38,656 nucleotides of DNA from Marinibacterium sp. (GTDB lineage Bacteria; Pseudomonadota; Alphaproteobacteria; Rhodobacterales; Rhodobacteraceae): the NCBI GenBank assembly GCA_025800215.1, contig JAOXSC010000051.1, positions 1 to 38,656 on the forward strand, given 5' to 3'. The translations under genes and the position numbers were made by a program. Every line of letters starts with the position of its first letter. Positions within the stretch are counted from its first letter, which is position 1. This document shows positions 7,078-15,360 of this stretch, in pieces. Under the pieces are notes generated by a model, which was not told where the DNA came from, did no database searches, and was given only the letters and a program-made list of their open reading frames with translations.

Positions 7078-8076
7078 TTAGAGACGGCCCATCGCCACGG
7101 CCACGTCCGCCATACGCACCGAGAACCCCCATTCGTTGTCATACCAGGCCAGTACGCGCACCATGCGGTCATTCACCACGCGGGTCTGGTCCGGCGCAAA
7201 GATCGAGCTTTCGCTGCTATGGTTGAAATCGGTCGATACCAGCGGCGCGGGTTCATACCCCAATACGCCCTTCATCGCGCCCGAGGCGGCGGCGCGTACG
7301 GCGTCGTTCACCTCGTCCGCGGTGACATCCTTGCCCGCGCGGAAGGTCAGGTCCACGGCGGACACGTTCGGGGTTGGCACGCGGATGGCGGACCCGTCCA
7401 GGCGTCCCTTCAGGTTCGGCAGCACCTCACCCAGGGCCTTGGCCGCGCCGGTCGAGGTCGGGATCATCGACATCGCCGCCGCGCGGGCGCGATACAGGTC
7501 ATTGTGCCGACGATCCAGCGTGGGCTGGTCGCCCGTGTAGGCGTGGATCGTTGTCATGATGCCATGTTCGATGCCCACGGCCTCGTCCAGGACCTTGGCC
7601 AGCGGGGCCAGGCAGTTTGTGGTACACGAGCCGTTCGACACCATTGTATCCGATGCCGTCAGGTCGCCGTCATTGACGCCGAATACGATGGTCTTGTCCA
7701 CGTTCTTGCCCGGTGCGGACAGCAGCACCTTGCCCGCGCCGCGGTCCAGATGCGCCTTGGCCTTTTCGCCATCGTTGAATTTGCCGGTGCATTCCAGAAC
7801 AACGTCGCAGCCGTCCCAGTCCAGTTCGTTCATGTCATAGGTCGAGAACATCTGCATCTCGCCCCGGCCCAGATCCATGGTGCCGTCCCCGATGGTCACC
7901 TCACCCGGAAAACGGCCATGCACACTGTCATATTTGATCAGGTGGGCGGCGGTCTCCAGCGGCCCGGTTGCATTGACCTTGACGACGCGGATGTCTTCGC
8001 GGCCCGAGGCAGCGATGTGGGACAGGGTACAGCGGCCGATGCGGCCAAATCCGTTGATGCCGACGTTGATCGTCAT
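7078..8076 (-). CDS. gap: Glyceraldehyde-3-phosphate dehydrogenase
   Basis: This is a 332-residue enzyme. It oxidises glyceraldehyde-3-phosphate to 1,3-bisphosphoglycerate (or the reverse in gluconeogenesis) in the cytoplasm. The dinucleotide site NGFGRIGR is at residues 8-15. The catalytic Cys151 is in SNGSCTTNC and His178 in TIHAYTGDQ. PTSTGAAKALGEVLP and WYDNEWGFSVRM complete the family pattern. An oddity: the residue after N35, usually the Asp that selects NAD by contacting the adenosine ribose, is Ala36 (KVNATGPLE), so NADP or dual use is possible. The gene is monocistronic with its own terminator. The intergenic region toward yedI carries a paired operator-like repeat. It lies apart from the pgk/fba genes often linked to gap elsewhere. 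Confidence 0.95.
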   Translation of the reverse strand: MTINVGINGFGRIGRCTLSHIAASGREDIRVVKVNATGPLETAAHLIKYDSVHGRFPGEVTIGDGTMDLGRGEMQMFSTYDMNELDWDGCDVVLECTGKFNDGEKAKAHLDRGAGKVLLSAPGKNVDKTIVFGVNDGDLTASDTMVSNGSCTTNCLAPLAKVLDEAVGIEHGIMTTIHAYTGDQPTLDRRHNDLYRARAAAMSMIPTSTGAAKALGEVLPNLKGRLDGSAIRVPTPNVSAVDLTFRAGKDVTADEVNDAVRAAASGAMKGVLGYEPAPLVSTDFNHSSESSIFAPDQTRVVNDRMVRVLAWYDNEWGFSVRMADVAVAMGRL

Positions 8077-8161
8077 GGGGGACTCCGATACGTGTGTGAT
8101 TGGCGCGCGTATATCGTTCGGGCCGCCGCGCCTAAAGGGTAAAATGGCTCAAAAATGAAGG

Positions 8162-8193
8162 TGTTAGCGCAAACTTGGCCCGGTTGCGCTAAC
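8162..8193. promoter_or_regulatory. Paired operator-like inverted repeat between gap and yedI
   Basis: GTTAGCGCAA at 8163-8172 is repeated in perfect inverted form as TTGCGCTAAC at 8184-8193, with an 11-base gap. Each arm also lies in a near-palindrome of the LacI-family type (TGTTAGCGCAAACT at 8162-8175; the second copy in reverse is GCGTTAGCGCAACC). From established knowledge, CceR, the LacI-type regulator of central carbon metabolism in Rhodobacterales, recognises sites close to TGTTAGCGCTAACA, and gap genes are plausible targets. The repeat lies 86-117 bases before the gap start and 67-98 before yedI, so it could serve either gene. Binding is inferred. Confidence 0.6.
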
Positions 8194-8259
8194 GCTTGTG
8201 TCGTTTCAGCTTTTCGTTAGGGTGCAGCGCAACGACACGGCACAGGATGAGGCGCGGGT

Positions 8260-9213
8260 ATGAGTGGGTTGTTGGCATTGCTGGATGACGTTGCGGCGAT
8301 TGCAAAGGTCGCGGCGACCAGCGTGGATGACATTGCGGCGGCAGCGGGCAAGGCCGGGGCCAAGACAGCCGGGGTGATCATCGACGATGCGGCCGTGACG
8401 CCGAAATACGTGCAGGGTTTTGCCCCGGCGCGCGAATTGCCGATCATCTGGAAGATCACGCGGGGCAGCCTGTTCAACAAGGTGGTGATCCTGTTGCCCC
8501 TGGCCCTGTTGCTGGCCAATTTTGCGCCGTGGCTGATCACACCGCTCTTGATGTGCGGCGGGATGTACCTGTGTTTCGAGGGGGCGGAAAAGGTGTTCCA
8601 TGTCCTGTTCCCACATGGCGACAAACATGTGGAGGCGGACATGGCCGTGGGGGATCCCGGCCACCTGGAGGACCGCAAGGTGAAAGGCGCGATCAAGACG
8701 GATTTCATCCTCTCGGCCGAGATCATGACCATCGCTTTGTCGGCGATCGAGGCGCCGAATGTCTGGATGCAGGGGGCGACGTTGGCTGTGGTCGGCATCG
8801 GGGTGACGGTGGCGGTTTACGGATCCGTGGCCATCATCGTGAAGATGGACGATGTGGGGCTGCATATGGCGGGCTCTGACAGCGGGCTGGCGCGTGGGCT
8901 GGGCCGGGGGCTGGTCAAGGGCATGCCGGTGGTGATGAAGGTTCTGTCCACCGTGGGCACAGCCGCGATGCTGTGGGTTGGCGGGTCGATCCTGGTGCAC
9001 GGGCTGCACCATTTCCACATCGATTTTCCCTATGCACAGATCAAATCCCTGGCCGAGGCGGCGTCCCATAGCCTGACCCAGGCGCCGGGTTTTGCCAAAT
9101 GGGTGGTGACAGCAGGGCTGGATGGTGTGTTTGGCCTGGTGGTTGGCCTGGCGTTGATCCCGATCGCAACCCGGGTGATCGGACCGCTGCTGGGGGGCGG
9201 CAAGTCCCATTAA
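8260..9213 (+). CDS. yedI: YedI-family (DUF808) inner-membrane protein
   Basis: This is a 317-residue protein, close to E. coli YedI (about 305). The start MSGLLALLDDVAAIAKVAA, followed by DDIAAAAGKAGAKTAGVIID, is the family hallmark, as is DDAAVTPKYVQGF. Later come GGMYLCFEGAEKVFH and KGAIKTDFILSAEIMTIAL. Several membrane spans are visible: about residues 75-105, 150-200, 220-250, and a last one near 285-310. The biochemical role of the family is unknown. It has its own promoter region shared with gap on the opposite strand, and the stop is followed 34 bases later by the next small gene. Confidence 0.9.
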   Translation: MSGLLALLDDVAAIAKVAATSVDDIAAAAGKAGAKTAGVIIDDAAVTPKYVQGFAPARELPIIWKITRGSLFNKVVILLPLALLLANFAPWLITPLLMCGGMYLCFEGAEKVFHVLFPHGDKHVEADMAVGDPGHLEDRKVKGAIKTDFILSAEIMTIALSAIEAPNVWMQGATLAVVGIGVTVAVYGSVAIIVKMDDVGLHMAGSDSGLARGLGRGLVKGMPVVMKVLSTVGTAAMLWVGGSILVHGLHHFHIDFPYAQIKSLAEAASHSLTQAPGFAKWVVTAGLDGVFGLVVGLALIPIATRVIGPLLGGGKSH

Positions 9214-9247
9214 CCTTGCATTAAGCGGAATGGGGCAGGCTGGCCCC

Positions 9248-9547
9248 ATGACCAACCGAGAGTTTATGACCCCCGACGCCTGGATGCGCAGCGTGTTTTC
9301 CGTGCAGGCGGTGAACAAGGGCGGTGTGATCCGCCGTTCGTTGCGCGACATTGATAAAATGGCCGGGCGCGATGCCTTCCTGACCGAAATCCGCAGGCGC
9401 GGCTTTCAGGCCATGACCAATGCCGGCCAGATGGTGATCTTCTGCAATCAGGAACCTGTCCATCTGCTGACAGCAGGGACAATTCGTGACCGAATTGCCG
9501 ACGATGTGTCGACACATCGTCCCCCCAAAGGGGGGTCAATTCGTTGA
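9248..9547 (+). CDS. Small conserved protein with extended C-terminus
   Basis: This is a 99-residue protein starting at 9248 (MTNREFMTPDAWMRSVFSV). The body to about residue 78 (RRSLRDIDKMAGRDAFLTEI, then RRRGFQAMTNAGQMVIFCNQ) looks like a compact alpha/beta unit. I recall similar short proteins in roseobacters, sometimes carrying an unreliable phosphoribosylanthranilate isomerase label; no active site of that enzyme is present. The last 22 or so codons (TIRDRIADDVSTHRPPKGGS, IR, stop) are written by the palindromes of the array that begins at 9480, and the TGA stop falls at the centre of the 9537-9554 palindrome. The original stop was probably lost when the array arose. No function can be given. 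Confidence 0.6.
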   Translation: MTNREFMTPDAWMRSVFSVQAVNKGGVIRRSLRDIDKMAGRDAFLTEIRRRGFQAMTNAGQMVIFCNQEPVHLLTAGTIRDRIADDVSTHRPPKGGSIR

Positions 9548-9599
9548 CGAATTGAAATCGATTTGTCGACAAATCGCGGACGACTTGTCGACAAGTCGT
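9480..9599. repeat. Phased array of GTCGAC-type palindromes
   Basis: Five related palindromes occur: 9480-9497 (CAATTCGTGACCGAATTG), 9501-9520 (ACGATGTGTCGACACATCGT), 9537-9554 (CAATTCGTTGACGAATTG), 9559-9576 (CGATTTGTCGACAAATCG), 9580-9599 (ACGACTTGTCGACAAGTCGT). Centre-to-centre distances are 22, 35, 22 and 22 bases. A C6-A3-G6 hairpin (9521-9535) sits exactly midway in the 35-base interval. The units differ from one another by paired changes that keep each one symmetric. The array lies between the convergent small gene and tkt and could act as a bidirectional terminator, a protein-binding array or a repeat element. I know no named family for it. Confidence 0.85.
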
Positions 9600-9702
9600 T
9601 ATCAGCGCGTTGTCGGTTCAACCTGCATCACTCAACGCGGCCCGTAGTTGGATTTCGATACGGTGAGCGATGCTTGTTTGTTCAGGTCAAAACCGAAACG
9701 TC

Positions 9703-11724
9703 CTAGCCCAGCAGCCGTTTCACTTCGGCCACTGTGTCGGCCGAGGTGATGTCGAACTTTTCATACAGCGTTTCCGCCGGGGCCGACGCGCCAAAGCTGT
9801 TCATGCCGACAAACCCGGCCTTGGCTTCGCGCCCACGCTCGCCCAGCAGCCAGCGATCCCAGCCGCCATCACGCATGGCGGCCTCGATCCCGACCCGCAC
9901 GGGGCCTGCGGGCAGAACCTTGCGGCGATAGCTTTCGTCCTGCGCGGCAAACAGCTCCATACAGGGCATGGACACCACCCGGGTGCCGATCCCTTCGGCC
10001 TGGAGCCGGTCGCGCGCTTCCAGCGCGATCTCGACCTCGGAGCCGGTGGCGATCAGGATCGCCTGCCGTTTGCCTGTTGCCTCGGCCAGCACATAGGCGC
10101 CCTGAGCGGTCAGGTTGCGGGTCTTGTGCTCGGTCCGAACGGTGGGCAGGCCCTGACGGGTCAGCGACAGGACAGAAGGGGTGTTTTTGGACGACAGCGC
10201 CAGTTCCCACGCCTCGGCCGTTTCTACCGTATCGGCCGGGCGGAACACCCAGGTGTTCGGCGTCGCCCGCGAAATGGCCAGATGTTCGACCGGTTGGTGG
10301 GTCGGGCCATCTTCGCCCAGACCGATGCTGTCATGGGTCATGACAAACACGGTCGGGATCTGCATCAGCGCCGCCAGCCGCATCGACGGGCGGACATAGT
10401 CGGTAAAGCACATGAACGTGCCGCCATAAGGCCGGATGCCACCGTGCAGCGCCATACCGTTCATTGCCGCTGCCATGCCGTGTTCGCGGATGCCGTAATA
10501 CACGTACCGCCCTTCGCGGCTTTCGGGCATGAACACGCCCAGATCAGCGGTCTTGGTGTTGTTCGATCCGGTCAGGTCCGCGGACCCGCCCAAGGTTTCG
10601 GTCATCACCGGGTTCACCGCCGCCAGCACGTTTTCAGAGGACTTGCGGGTCGCGGCCTTGGGCTGCTCTTCGCTGGCCTGTTTCTTGATCGCGCGAATGA
10701 CCGAGGACAGTTTCTTGGGCACGTCGCGGGCGAAAATGCGGGCAAACTCTTCCTGTTTGCGGCCCGACAGGGTGGCCAGACGCGCCTCCCATTCGGCCCG
10801 GTCAGATGCGCCGCGCGCGCCGATGGCTTCCCAGCCGGCCTTTACATCGGCGGGGATGTCAAACGCGCCATGGGGCCAGCCATAGGCCTCTTTTGCGGCG
10901 GCGAGCTGTCCCGCATCGGTCAGTGCGCCATGGCCCTTGGAGGTATCCTGCGCCGCGTGCCCCAGGGCAATATGGGTCTTGCAGGCGATCATCGACGGCT
11001 TGCCCGCTTTCTTGGCGGCGGTCAGCGCGGCATCGATTGCCGCGGGGTCATGCCCGTCGATTTCCTGCACATGCCAGCCCGAGGCCTTGAACCGCTGCAC
11101 CTGATCGGTGCGGTCGGCGATGTCCACGGTGCCGTCGATGGTGATGTTGTTGTTGTCCCACAGCACGATCAGGCGGGACAGTTCCTGACGCCCGGCCAGA
11201 CCGATGGCCTCCTGGCTGACGCCTTCCATCAGGCAGCCGTCTCCGGCGATGACATAGGTGTAGTGATCCACCACTTTCTTGCCATAGCGGGCGCGCAGGC
11301 TTTCTTCGGCCATGGCGAAACCAACGGCGTTCGATATCCCCTGACCCAGCGGCCCGGTGGTGGTCTCAATCCCGCCCGCATGGCCGTATTCGGGATGGCC
11401 CGCGGTGCGATAGCCCCACTGGCGGAAATTCTTGATCTGATCCAGGGTCATGTCTTCGTACCCGGTCAGGTACAGCAGCGCATAGATCAGCATGGACCCG
11501 TGACCGGCCGACAGGATGAACCGGTCGCGATCCGGCCAGTTCGGCGCCTTGGGGTCGAATTTCAGGTGTTTTTCAAACAGCACCGTGGCGACATCGGCCA
11601 TGCCCATTGGCATGCCGGAATGGCCAGAGTTTGCAGCAGCGACGGCATCCAGCGTCAGGGTGCGGATGGCAGTGGCTTTGTTCCAGTGATCGGGATTGGC
11701 AGTGCGCAGCGCGGTCAGGTCCAC
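9703..11724 (-). CDS. tkt: Transketolase
   Basis: This is a 673-residue enzyme, near the usual 660-670. It transfers two-carbon ketol units in the pentose phosphate pathway, using thiamine diphosphate and Mg2+. Visible motifs are [19 protein letters not shown] at the N-terminus, the ThDP-binding region [13 protein letters not shown], then [35 protein letters not shown] and [11 protein letters not shown]. The start is taken as GTG at 11722-11724 ([20 protein letters not shown]) because AAAGGAA lies about 9 bases upstream. An ATG at 11766 has no such site and would add 14 residues. It is divergent from the zauP-zapA pair, a common alphaproteobacterial arrangement. Confidence 0.95.
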   Translation of the reverse strand: MDLTALRTANPDHWNKATAIRTLTLDAVAAANSGHSGMPMGMADVATVLFEKHLKFDPKAPNWPDRDRFILSAGHGSMLIYALLYLTGYEDMTLDQIKNFRQWGYRTAGHPEYGHAGGIETTTGPLGQGISNAVGFAMAEESLRARYGKKVVDHYTYVIAGDGCLMEGVSQEAIGLAGRQELSRLIVLWDNNNITIDGTVDIADRTDQVQRFKASGWHVQEIDGHDPAAIDAALTAAKKAGKPSMIACKTHIALGHAAQDTSKGHGALTDAGQLAAAKEAYGWPHGAFDIPADVKAGWEAIGARGASDRAEWEARLATLSGRKQEEFARIFARDVPKKLSSVIRAIKKQASEEQPKAATRKSSENVLAAVNPVMTETLGGSADLTGSNNTKTADLGVFMPESREGRYVYYGIREHGMAAAMNGMALHGGIRPYGGTFMCFTDYVRPSMRLAALMQIPTVFVMTHDSIGLGEDGPTHQPVEHLAISRATPNTWVFRPADTVETAEAWELALSSKNTPSVLSLTRQGLPTVRTEHKTRNLTAQGAYVLAEATGKRQAILIATGSEVEIALEARDRLQAEGIGTRVVSMPCMELFAAQDESYRRKVLPAGPVRVGIEAAMRDGGWDRWLLGERGREAKAGFVGMNSFGASAPAETLYEKFDITSADTVAEVKRLLG

Positions 11725-11970
11725 GGGGCTGTTCCTTTGTCGAGGTGTCGGCAGTGCCTGCTGCATAACAGTCGCGGGCCAAAGTGCAAGGGTTCGCCCG
11801 GTTCCAGCCGGTGGTTGGCAGGAAGCTGGCGGGGGGATGCACGCGGGGGCAGGGAACCGCTCAAGTGCTTGAAACCCATGGGCTGGGCTTTGTAGACTTT
11901 TGCCAAGCGATCCGGCGATACCGCGTCAGGTCGATTCGCAGAGGCGAAGGCATACAAAAAAGGGGCAGGG

Positions 11971-12471
11971 ATGAGTCAGATCGAAGAATTGCAAACCCGG
12001 ATCACTGCGGCGATGGAGCGGATCGGCGCGGGCGTCGACGCGCTGGGCGAGCGTGCCGCAGCTGTGGCCGAGGCCGACCCCGCCGTACAGGCGCAACTGG
12101 ACGAAGAACGCGTCGCCAATGCCCAGTTGCAGGAACGTCTGAGCCGGATCAAATCCCGCCACGAAGAGCAACTGGAGCAGATGAACAAGGATCTGGCGGC
12201 CCAGGCCGAGGCGATGGCCCGTCTGGACATGGATCTGCAACGCCTGCGTCAGGCCAACGACAAGCTGCGTGAAAGCAATGCCGCCCTGCGTCAGGCCAAT
12301 GAAGAAGGCGTGGGGGACGCCGGATTGATCAACAAGGCCATGCTGGCCGAACTGGACGCGCTGCGCGCCGCGCAGGCCACGGATTCGGCCGAAGTGTCCG
12401 CCGTTCTCAGCCGGTTGGATGTTCTGCTGGCCGCCGCCCAGGCACCCGCCGCAGAAGAGGAGGAGGCATAA
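11971..12471 (+). CDS. Coiled-coil protein upstream of ZapA (ZauP-like)
   Basis: This is a 166-residue protein, mostly one long coiled coil (about residues 1-110: EELQTRITAAMERI, then DEERVANAQLQERLSRIKSR, then DLQRLRQANDKLRESNAALR). An acidic Ala/Glu tail follows. No enzyme motif or membrane segment is present. Its TAA stop overlaps the zapA ATG by one base, so the two are co-translated. In Caulobacter the protein encoded just upstream of zapA, ZauP, is a coiled-coil partner of ZapA that helps focus the Z-ring. Position and architecture fit, so this is a likely ZauP equivalent; low-complexity coiled coils make sequence homology weak evidence. GGGGCAGGG just before the ATG is the ribosome site. 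Confidence 0.75.
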   Translation: MSQIEELQTRITAAMERIGAGVDALGERAAAVAEADPAVQAQLDEERVANAQLQERLSRIKSRHEEQLEQMNKDLAAQAEAMARLDMDLQRLRQANDKLRESNAALRQANEEGVGDAGLINKAMLAELDALRAAQATDSAEVSAVLSRLDVLLAAAQAPAAEEEEA

Positions 12472-12875
12472 TGCCCGAAGTCAGCATTCATATCGGGGGG
12501 CGCAGTTTTGAGGTGTCCTGTCAGCCGGGCGAAGAAAGCTTCCTGCAATCTGCCGCGGCCATGCTGGACGAAGAGGCACAGGTGCTGTCCGACCAGATCG
12601 GACGCATGCCCGAAGGGCGCATGTTGCTGATGGCGGGGCTGATGCTGGCCGATCGTACGGCGGCGACCGAGGACAGGGTCAAGGAACTGGAGGCCGAACT
12701 GGCCGCGCTGAAAGCCCGGCCCGAGCCCGAGGCCGAGCGGATCGAGGTGCCGGTGGTGCCCGATGCCGTCACCGAAACCCTGGCCGAACTGGCCGCCCGC
12801 GCCGAGGCGCTGGCCGCCAGCATTGACGAACAGGTGGCCGAAAAGACCCCTGAACCCGCCATCCAGGACGGCTGA
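12471..12875 (+). CDS. zapA: Cell division protein ZapA
   Basis: This is a 134-residue protein. The N-terminal globular part (VSIHIGGRSFEVSCQPGEES, then FLQSAAAMLDEEAQVLSDQI) has the ZapA pattern. The helix GRMLLMAGLMLADRTAATED follows, then a coiled coil. ZapA binds and cross-links FtsZ filaments at mid-cell. The alphaproteobacterial form here carries a C-terminal Glu/Ala/Pro-rich extension (about residues 75-134). It is translationally coupled to the ZauP-like gene. A D-aminoacylase gene starts 10 bases after its stop, so all three may share a transcript. Confidence 0.88.
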   Translation: MPEVSIHIGGRSFEVSCQPGEESFLQSAAAMLDEEAQVLSDQIGRMPEGRMLLMAGLMLADRTAATEDRVKELEAELAALKARPEPEAERIEVPVVPDAVTETLAELAARAEALAASIDEQVAEKTPEPAIQDG

Positions 12876-12884
12876 GGTCCGGTC

Positions 12885-14321
12885 GTGCATGACTGCGATC
12901 TTCTGATCCGGGGTGGTCTGGTCTTTGACGGCTCCGGGGCCGGTGCGGTGCGTGCGGATATCGCGGTCGAGGCCGGGCAGATTGTCGAGGTCGGGGCCTG
13001 TGCGTCCCGGGTCGGTCGGCAGGAGGTGGACGCCACGGGGCTGGCGGTGGCGCCGGGGTTCATCGATGTGCACACCCATGATGACTGGGCGGTGCTGGCA
13101 ACGCCGGATATGGCCTGCAAGATCACCCAGGGCGTGACCACGGTGGTTGCCGGAAACTGCGGCATCAGTGCTGCGCCGTTCGAACCCAGCGCGGATTTGC
13201 CCGCACCTTTCACCCTGCTGCCCGGCGCGACCCATAAATGTGCCAGCGTGGGCGACTATGCCCGGCGTCTGGCCGGGGCCAGCCCGTCGCTGAACGTGGC
13301 GCTGCTGGTCGGGCATTCGACCCTGCGCGCCAACGTGATGGGCGGTGATCTGAACCGCGCCGCCACCGGGGACGAAATTGCCCGGATGGCCCGGATGCTG
13401 GATGGTGCGCTGGCCGAAGGCGCGGTTGGGCTGTCCTCGGGGCTGGCCTATCCCTCGGCCATTGCCGCGCCGATGGACGAGGTCGTCCCCCTGGCGCGCA
13501 TCCTGAAGGATCACCCGCGCAGCCTTTATGCCACCCATATGCGCGACGAAGGGGACGGGGTGCTGGCATCGGTCCGAGAAACCATTGAAACAGGGGCGCA
13601 ATCCGGGGCTGCGGTGGTGATTTCGCATCACAAATGTTCGGGCAAGGCCAATTTCGGGCGCAGTGCTGAAACCTTGCCGGTGATCGACGCGGCCCGGGCC
13701 CATCAGGCGGTGGGCTTGGATGTGTACCCTTACACCGCGTCCTCCACTGCATTGCTGGTACCGATGGTGCGGCAGGCCCTGTCGGTCAAGGTGCTGTCCT
13801 CGGTGCCGTACCCGGAAATGGGCGGGCGCATGCTGGAGGACATTGCCGCACAATGGGGCGTGGACCGGGAAGACGCCGCACGAGAGCTGTCCCCGGCTGC
13901 GGCAATCTATTTTGCCATGGACGAAGGCGACCTGCGCCGGATCATGGCCTATCCGCACAGTATGATCGGATCCGACGGAACCCCCGGCGTGGACAGTCCG
14001 CACCCGCGTCTGTGGGGCACGTTCCCGCGCGTGCTGGGGCATTACGTGCGCGCCGAAAAACTGCTGACGCTGGCGCAGGCGGTTCGCAAGATGACCGGCC
14101 TGTCGGCAGATACGTTCGGGTTCACGGATCGCGGGTATCTGCGCGAAGGGCTGGCGGCGGATATCGTGCTGTTCGACCCGGAAACCGTGATCGACCGCGC
14201 CACCTATGACGCGCCCGAGCGCCCCTCGGACGGGATCGTGCATGTGGTGGTGAATGGCATGCTGGTTCTGTCAGAGGGCCAGATGACCGGAGATCGCGGC
14301 GGGCGGATGCTGCGGCACTGA
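12885..14321 (+). CDS. N-acyl-D-amino-acid deacylase (D-aminoacylase), amidohydrolase fold
   Basis: This is a 478-residue protein starting at GTG 12885, with GAGG about 7 bases upstream. It has the amidohydrolase architecture: a small N-terminal beta domain (LLIRGGLVFDGSGAG), then the metal-binding GFIDVHTHDDW with His63 and His65. GVTTVVAGNCGIS with Cys92 (a zinc ligand in D-aminoacylases), SHHKCSG, and the SDGTPG aspartate follow. The C-terminal part (GYLREGLAADIVLFDPETVI) closes the beta sandwich. These enzymes hydrolyse N-acyl-D-amino acids. The substrate here is unknown; D-glutamate derivatives or other D-amino acids are both possible. It sits 10 bases after zapA in the same direction, probably co-transcribed, although the functions are not obviously linked. 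Confidence 0.85.
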   Translation: MHDCDLLIRGGLVFDGSGAGAVRADIAVEAGQIVEVGACASRVGRQEVDATGLAVAPGFIDVHTHDDWAVLATPDMACKITQGVTTVVAGNCGISAAPFEPSADLPAPFTLLPGATHKCASVGDYARRLAGASPSLNVALLVGHSTLRANVMGGDLNRAATGDEIARMARMLDGALAEGAVGLSSGLAYPSAIAAPMDEVVPLARILKDHPRSLYATHMRDEGDGVLASVRETIETGAQSGAAVVISHHKCSGKANFGRSAETLPVIDAARAHQAVGLDVYPYTASSTALLVPMVRQALSVKVLSSVPYPEMGGRMLEDIAAQWGVDREDAARELSPAAAIYFAMDEGDLRRIMAYPHSMIGSDGTPGVDSPHPRLWGTFPRVLGHYVRAEKLLTLAQAVRKMTGLSADTFGFTDRGYLREGLAADIVLFDPETVIDRATYDAPERPSDGIVHVVVNGMLVLSEGQMTGDRGGRMLRH

Positions 14322-14442
14322 CCCTTGGGATGCTGCCATTGGAGCGGCGCGGCTCAAACCTGAACCACCCATCCCCCTCCGGGCTTTTGGCACTTTCAGG
14401 ACATGGGTGTCGGCGCAGGGGGCAGATCAAAGGTGGGACGTT

Positions 14443-15360
14443 TCAGGCAAACCGGTCGTTCAAGAAACCCGCGATTTCTGACAGCGAGGCGGCGGCCTCT
14501 GGCACGTTGGGGTAGAATTCGAACACATGCCACATGCCTTCCCAGATGCGCAGCGTGCTGTCCACTCCGGCCTCGCGCAGGACACGGTCCAGCCGGACAC
14601 AGCCGCTCATCAACAGGTCACGGGTGCCGGTGGTGGTAAAGACCGGCGGGAAATCCGCGTCGAAGCTGCCCCAGATCGGGGACAGGCCGGGATCGGTCAG
14701 ATCCGCGCCCTCGGGCAGGTAGGCGCGGTGGAAAAACTCGGAATCCGCGATCGCGATAAAGGGGTCACGATCCGCATCGGCGCTGTCGCCAAAACCGCCC
14801 ATATCCGTGGCAGGTGACAGAAGCGCCAGCGCCCGCGGCACCGGATCGTCGGCCTGACGCAGGCGCAGCGTGGCGGCCAGTGCCAGATTGCCGCCCGCAG
14901 ATTCGCCCGCCAGGCAGGCGCCAGGCGTCTCCGCCAAAACCGCCCGCAGCACATCGGTGCAGGCATTCAGCGCAGCCGGGTAGGGATGTTCCGGGGCCAG
15001 CGGGTAATAGGGGGCAATCACCTGTGCATTGGTCTGCACCGCCAGCGTGGCCGAGATCGGCAGGTCCTCGAACGGGCTGCCCAGGGTGAAACCGCCGCCA
15101 AACAGGTACACCATCCGCCTGTTGCCCAGCACCATAGGCGGGTCGATCACCATGCAGGGCTGTCCGCCGATGTCCTGTTCGGACAGGGCAACGCCCAGAT
15201 CGCGCACCACCGCCTCGCAGGCGGGGGCATAGGTGGCGCGGCTTTCGGCCCGCATCTGCGTGACCGGTTTGGACCAGTCACGCGGCGGCTGCGCGGCGGC
15301 CTCGGCCAGGACGGCCGCAGCCTCTGCGCTGATCGTGCCCGGGGCGCGCCGCGTGGCCAT
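14443..15360 (-). CDS. Alpha/beta hydrolase, hormone-sensitive-lipase-like esterase
   Basis: This is a 305-residue cytoplasmic protein without signal peptide. The nucleophile is Ser154 in GESAGG. Asp248 (GTRDLLMSG) and His278 (EGMWHVFEFYP) complete the triad at the spacing expected for the HSL family. PYYPLAPEHPYPAAL is the typical family segment. An oddity: the oxyanion-hole motif, usually HGGGF, reads FGGGF (Phe87). The glycines that form the hole are kept, so activity is still likely. The ATG overlaps the grxD stop by 4 bases (ATGA), so it is the last gene of the bolA-grxD run. Substrate unknown; short-chain esters are usual for the family. Confidence 0.82.
   Translation of the reverse strand: MATRRAPGTISAEAAAVLAEAAAQPPRDWSKPVTQMRAESRATYAPACEAVVRDLGVALSEQDIGGQPCMVIDPPMVLGNRRMVYLFGGGFTLGSPFEDLPISATLAVQTNAQVIAPYYPLAPEHPYPAALNACTDVLRAVLAETPGACLAGESAGGNLALAATLRLRQADDPVPRALALLSPATDMGGFGDSADADRDPFIAIADSEFFHRAYLPEGADLTDPGLSPIWGSFDADFPPVFTTTGTRDLLMSGCVRLDRVLREAGVDSTLRIWEGMWHVFEFYPNVPEAAASLSEIAGFLNDRFA

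Noticed and set aside
9464..9476. CTGCTGACAGCAG as a further unit of the palindrome array
   Set aside because: It is symmetric, but lacks the GTCGAC-type core, is off the 22-base phase and lies in the conserved coding part.
9480..9599. CRISPR array
   Set aside because: Units are palindromes with differing sequences and almost no spacers. There are no identical repeats and no cas genes nearby.
9670..11895. Very long plus-strand frame opposite tkt
   Set aside because: A shadow of the GC-rich third-codon pattern of tkt, rich in Gly, His, Arg and Gln with no family features. The same applies to the long frames opposite purL, the mscS-type gene, ccmF and the indolepyruvate oxidoreductase gene.
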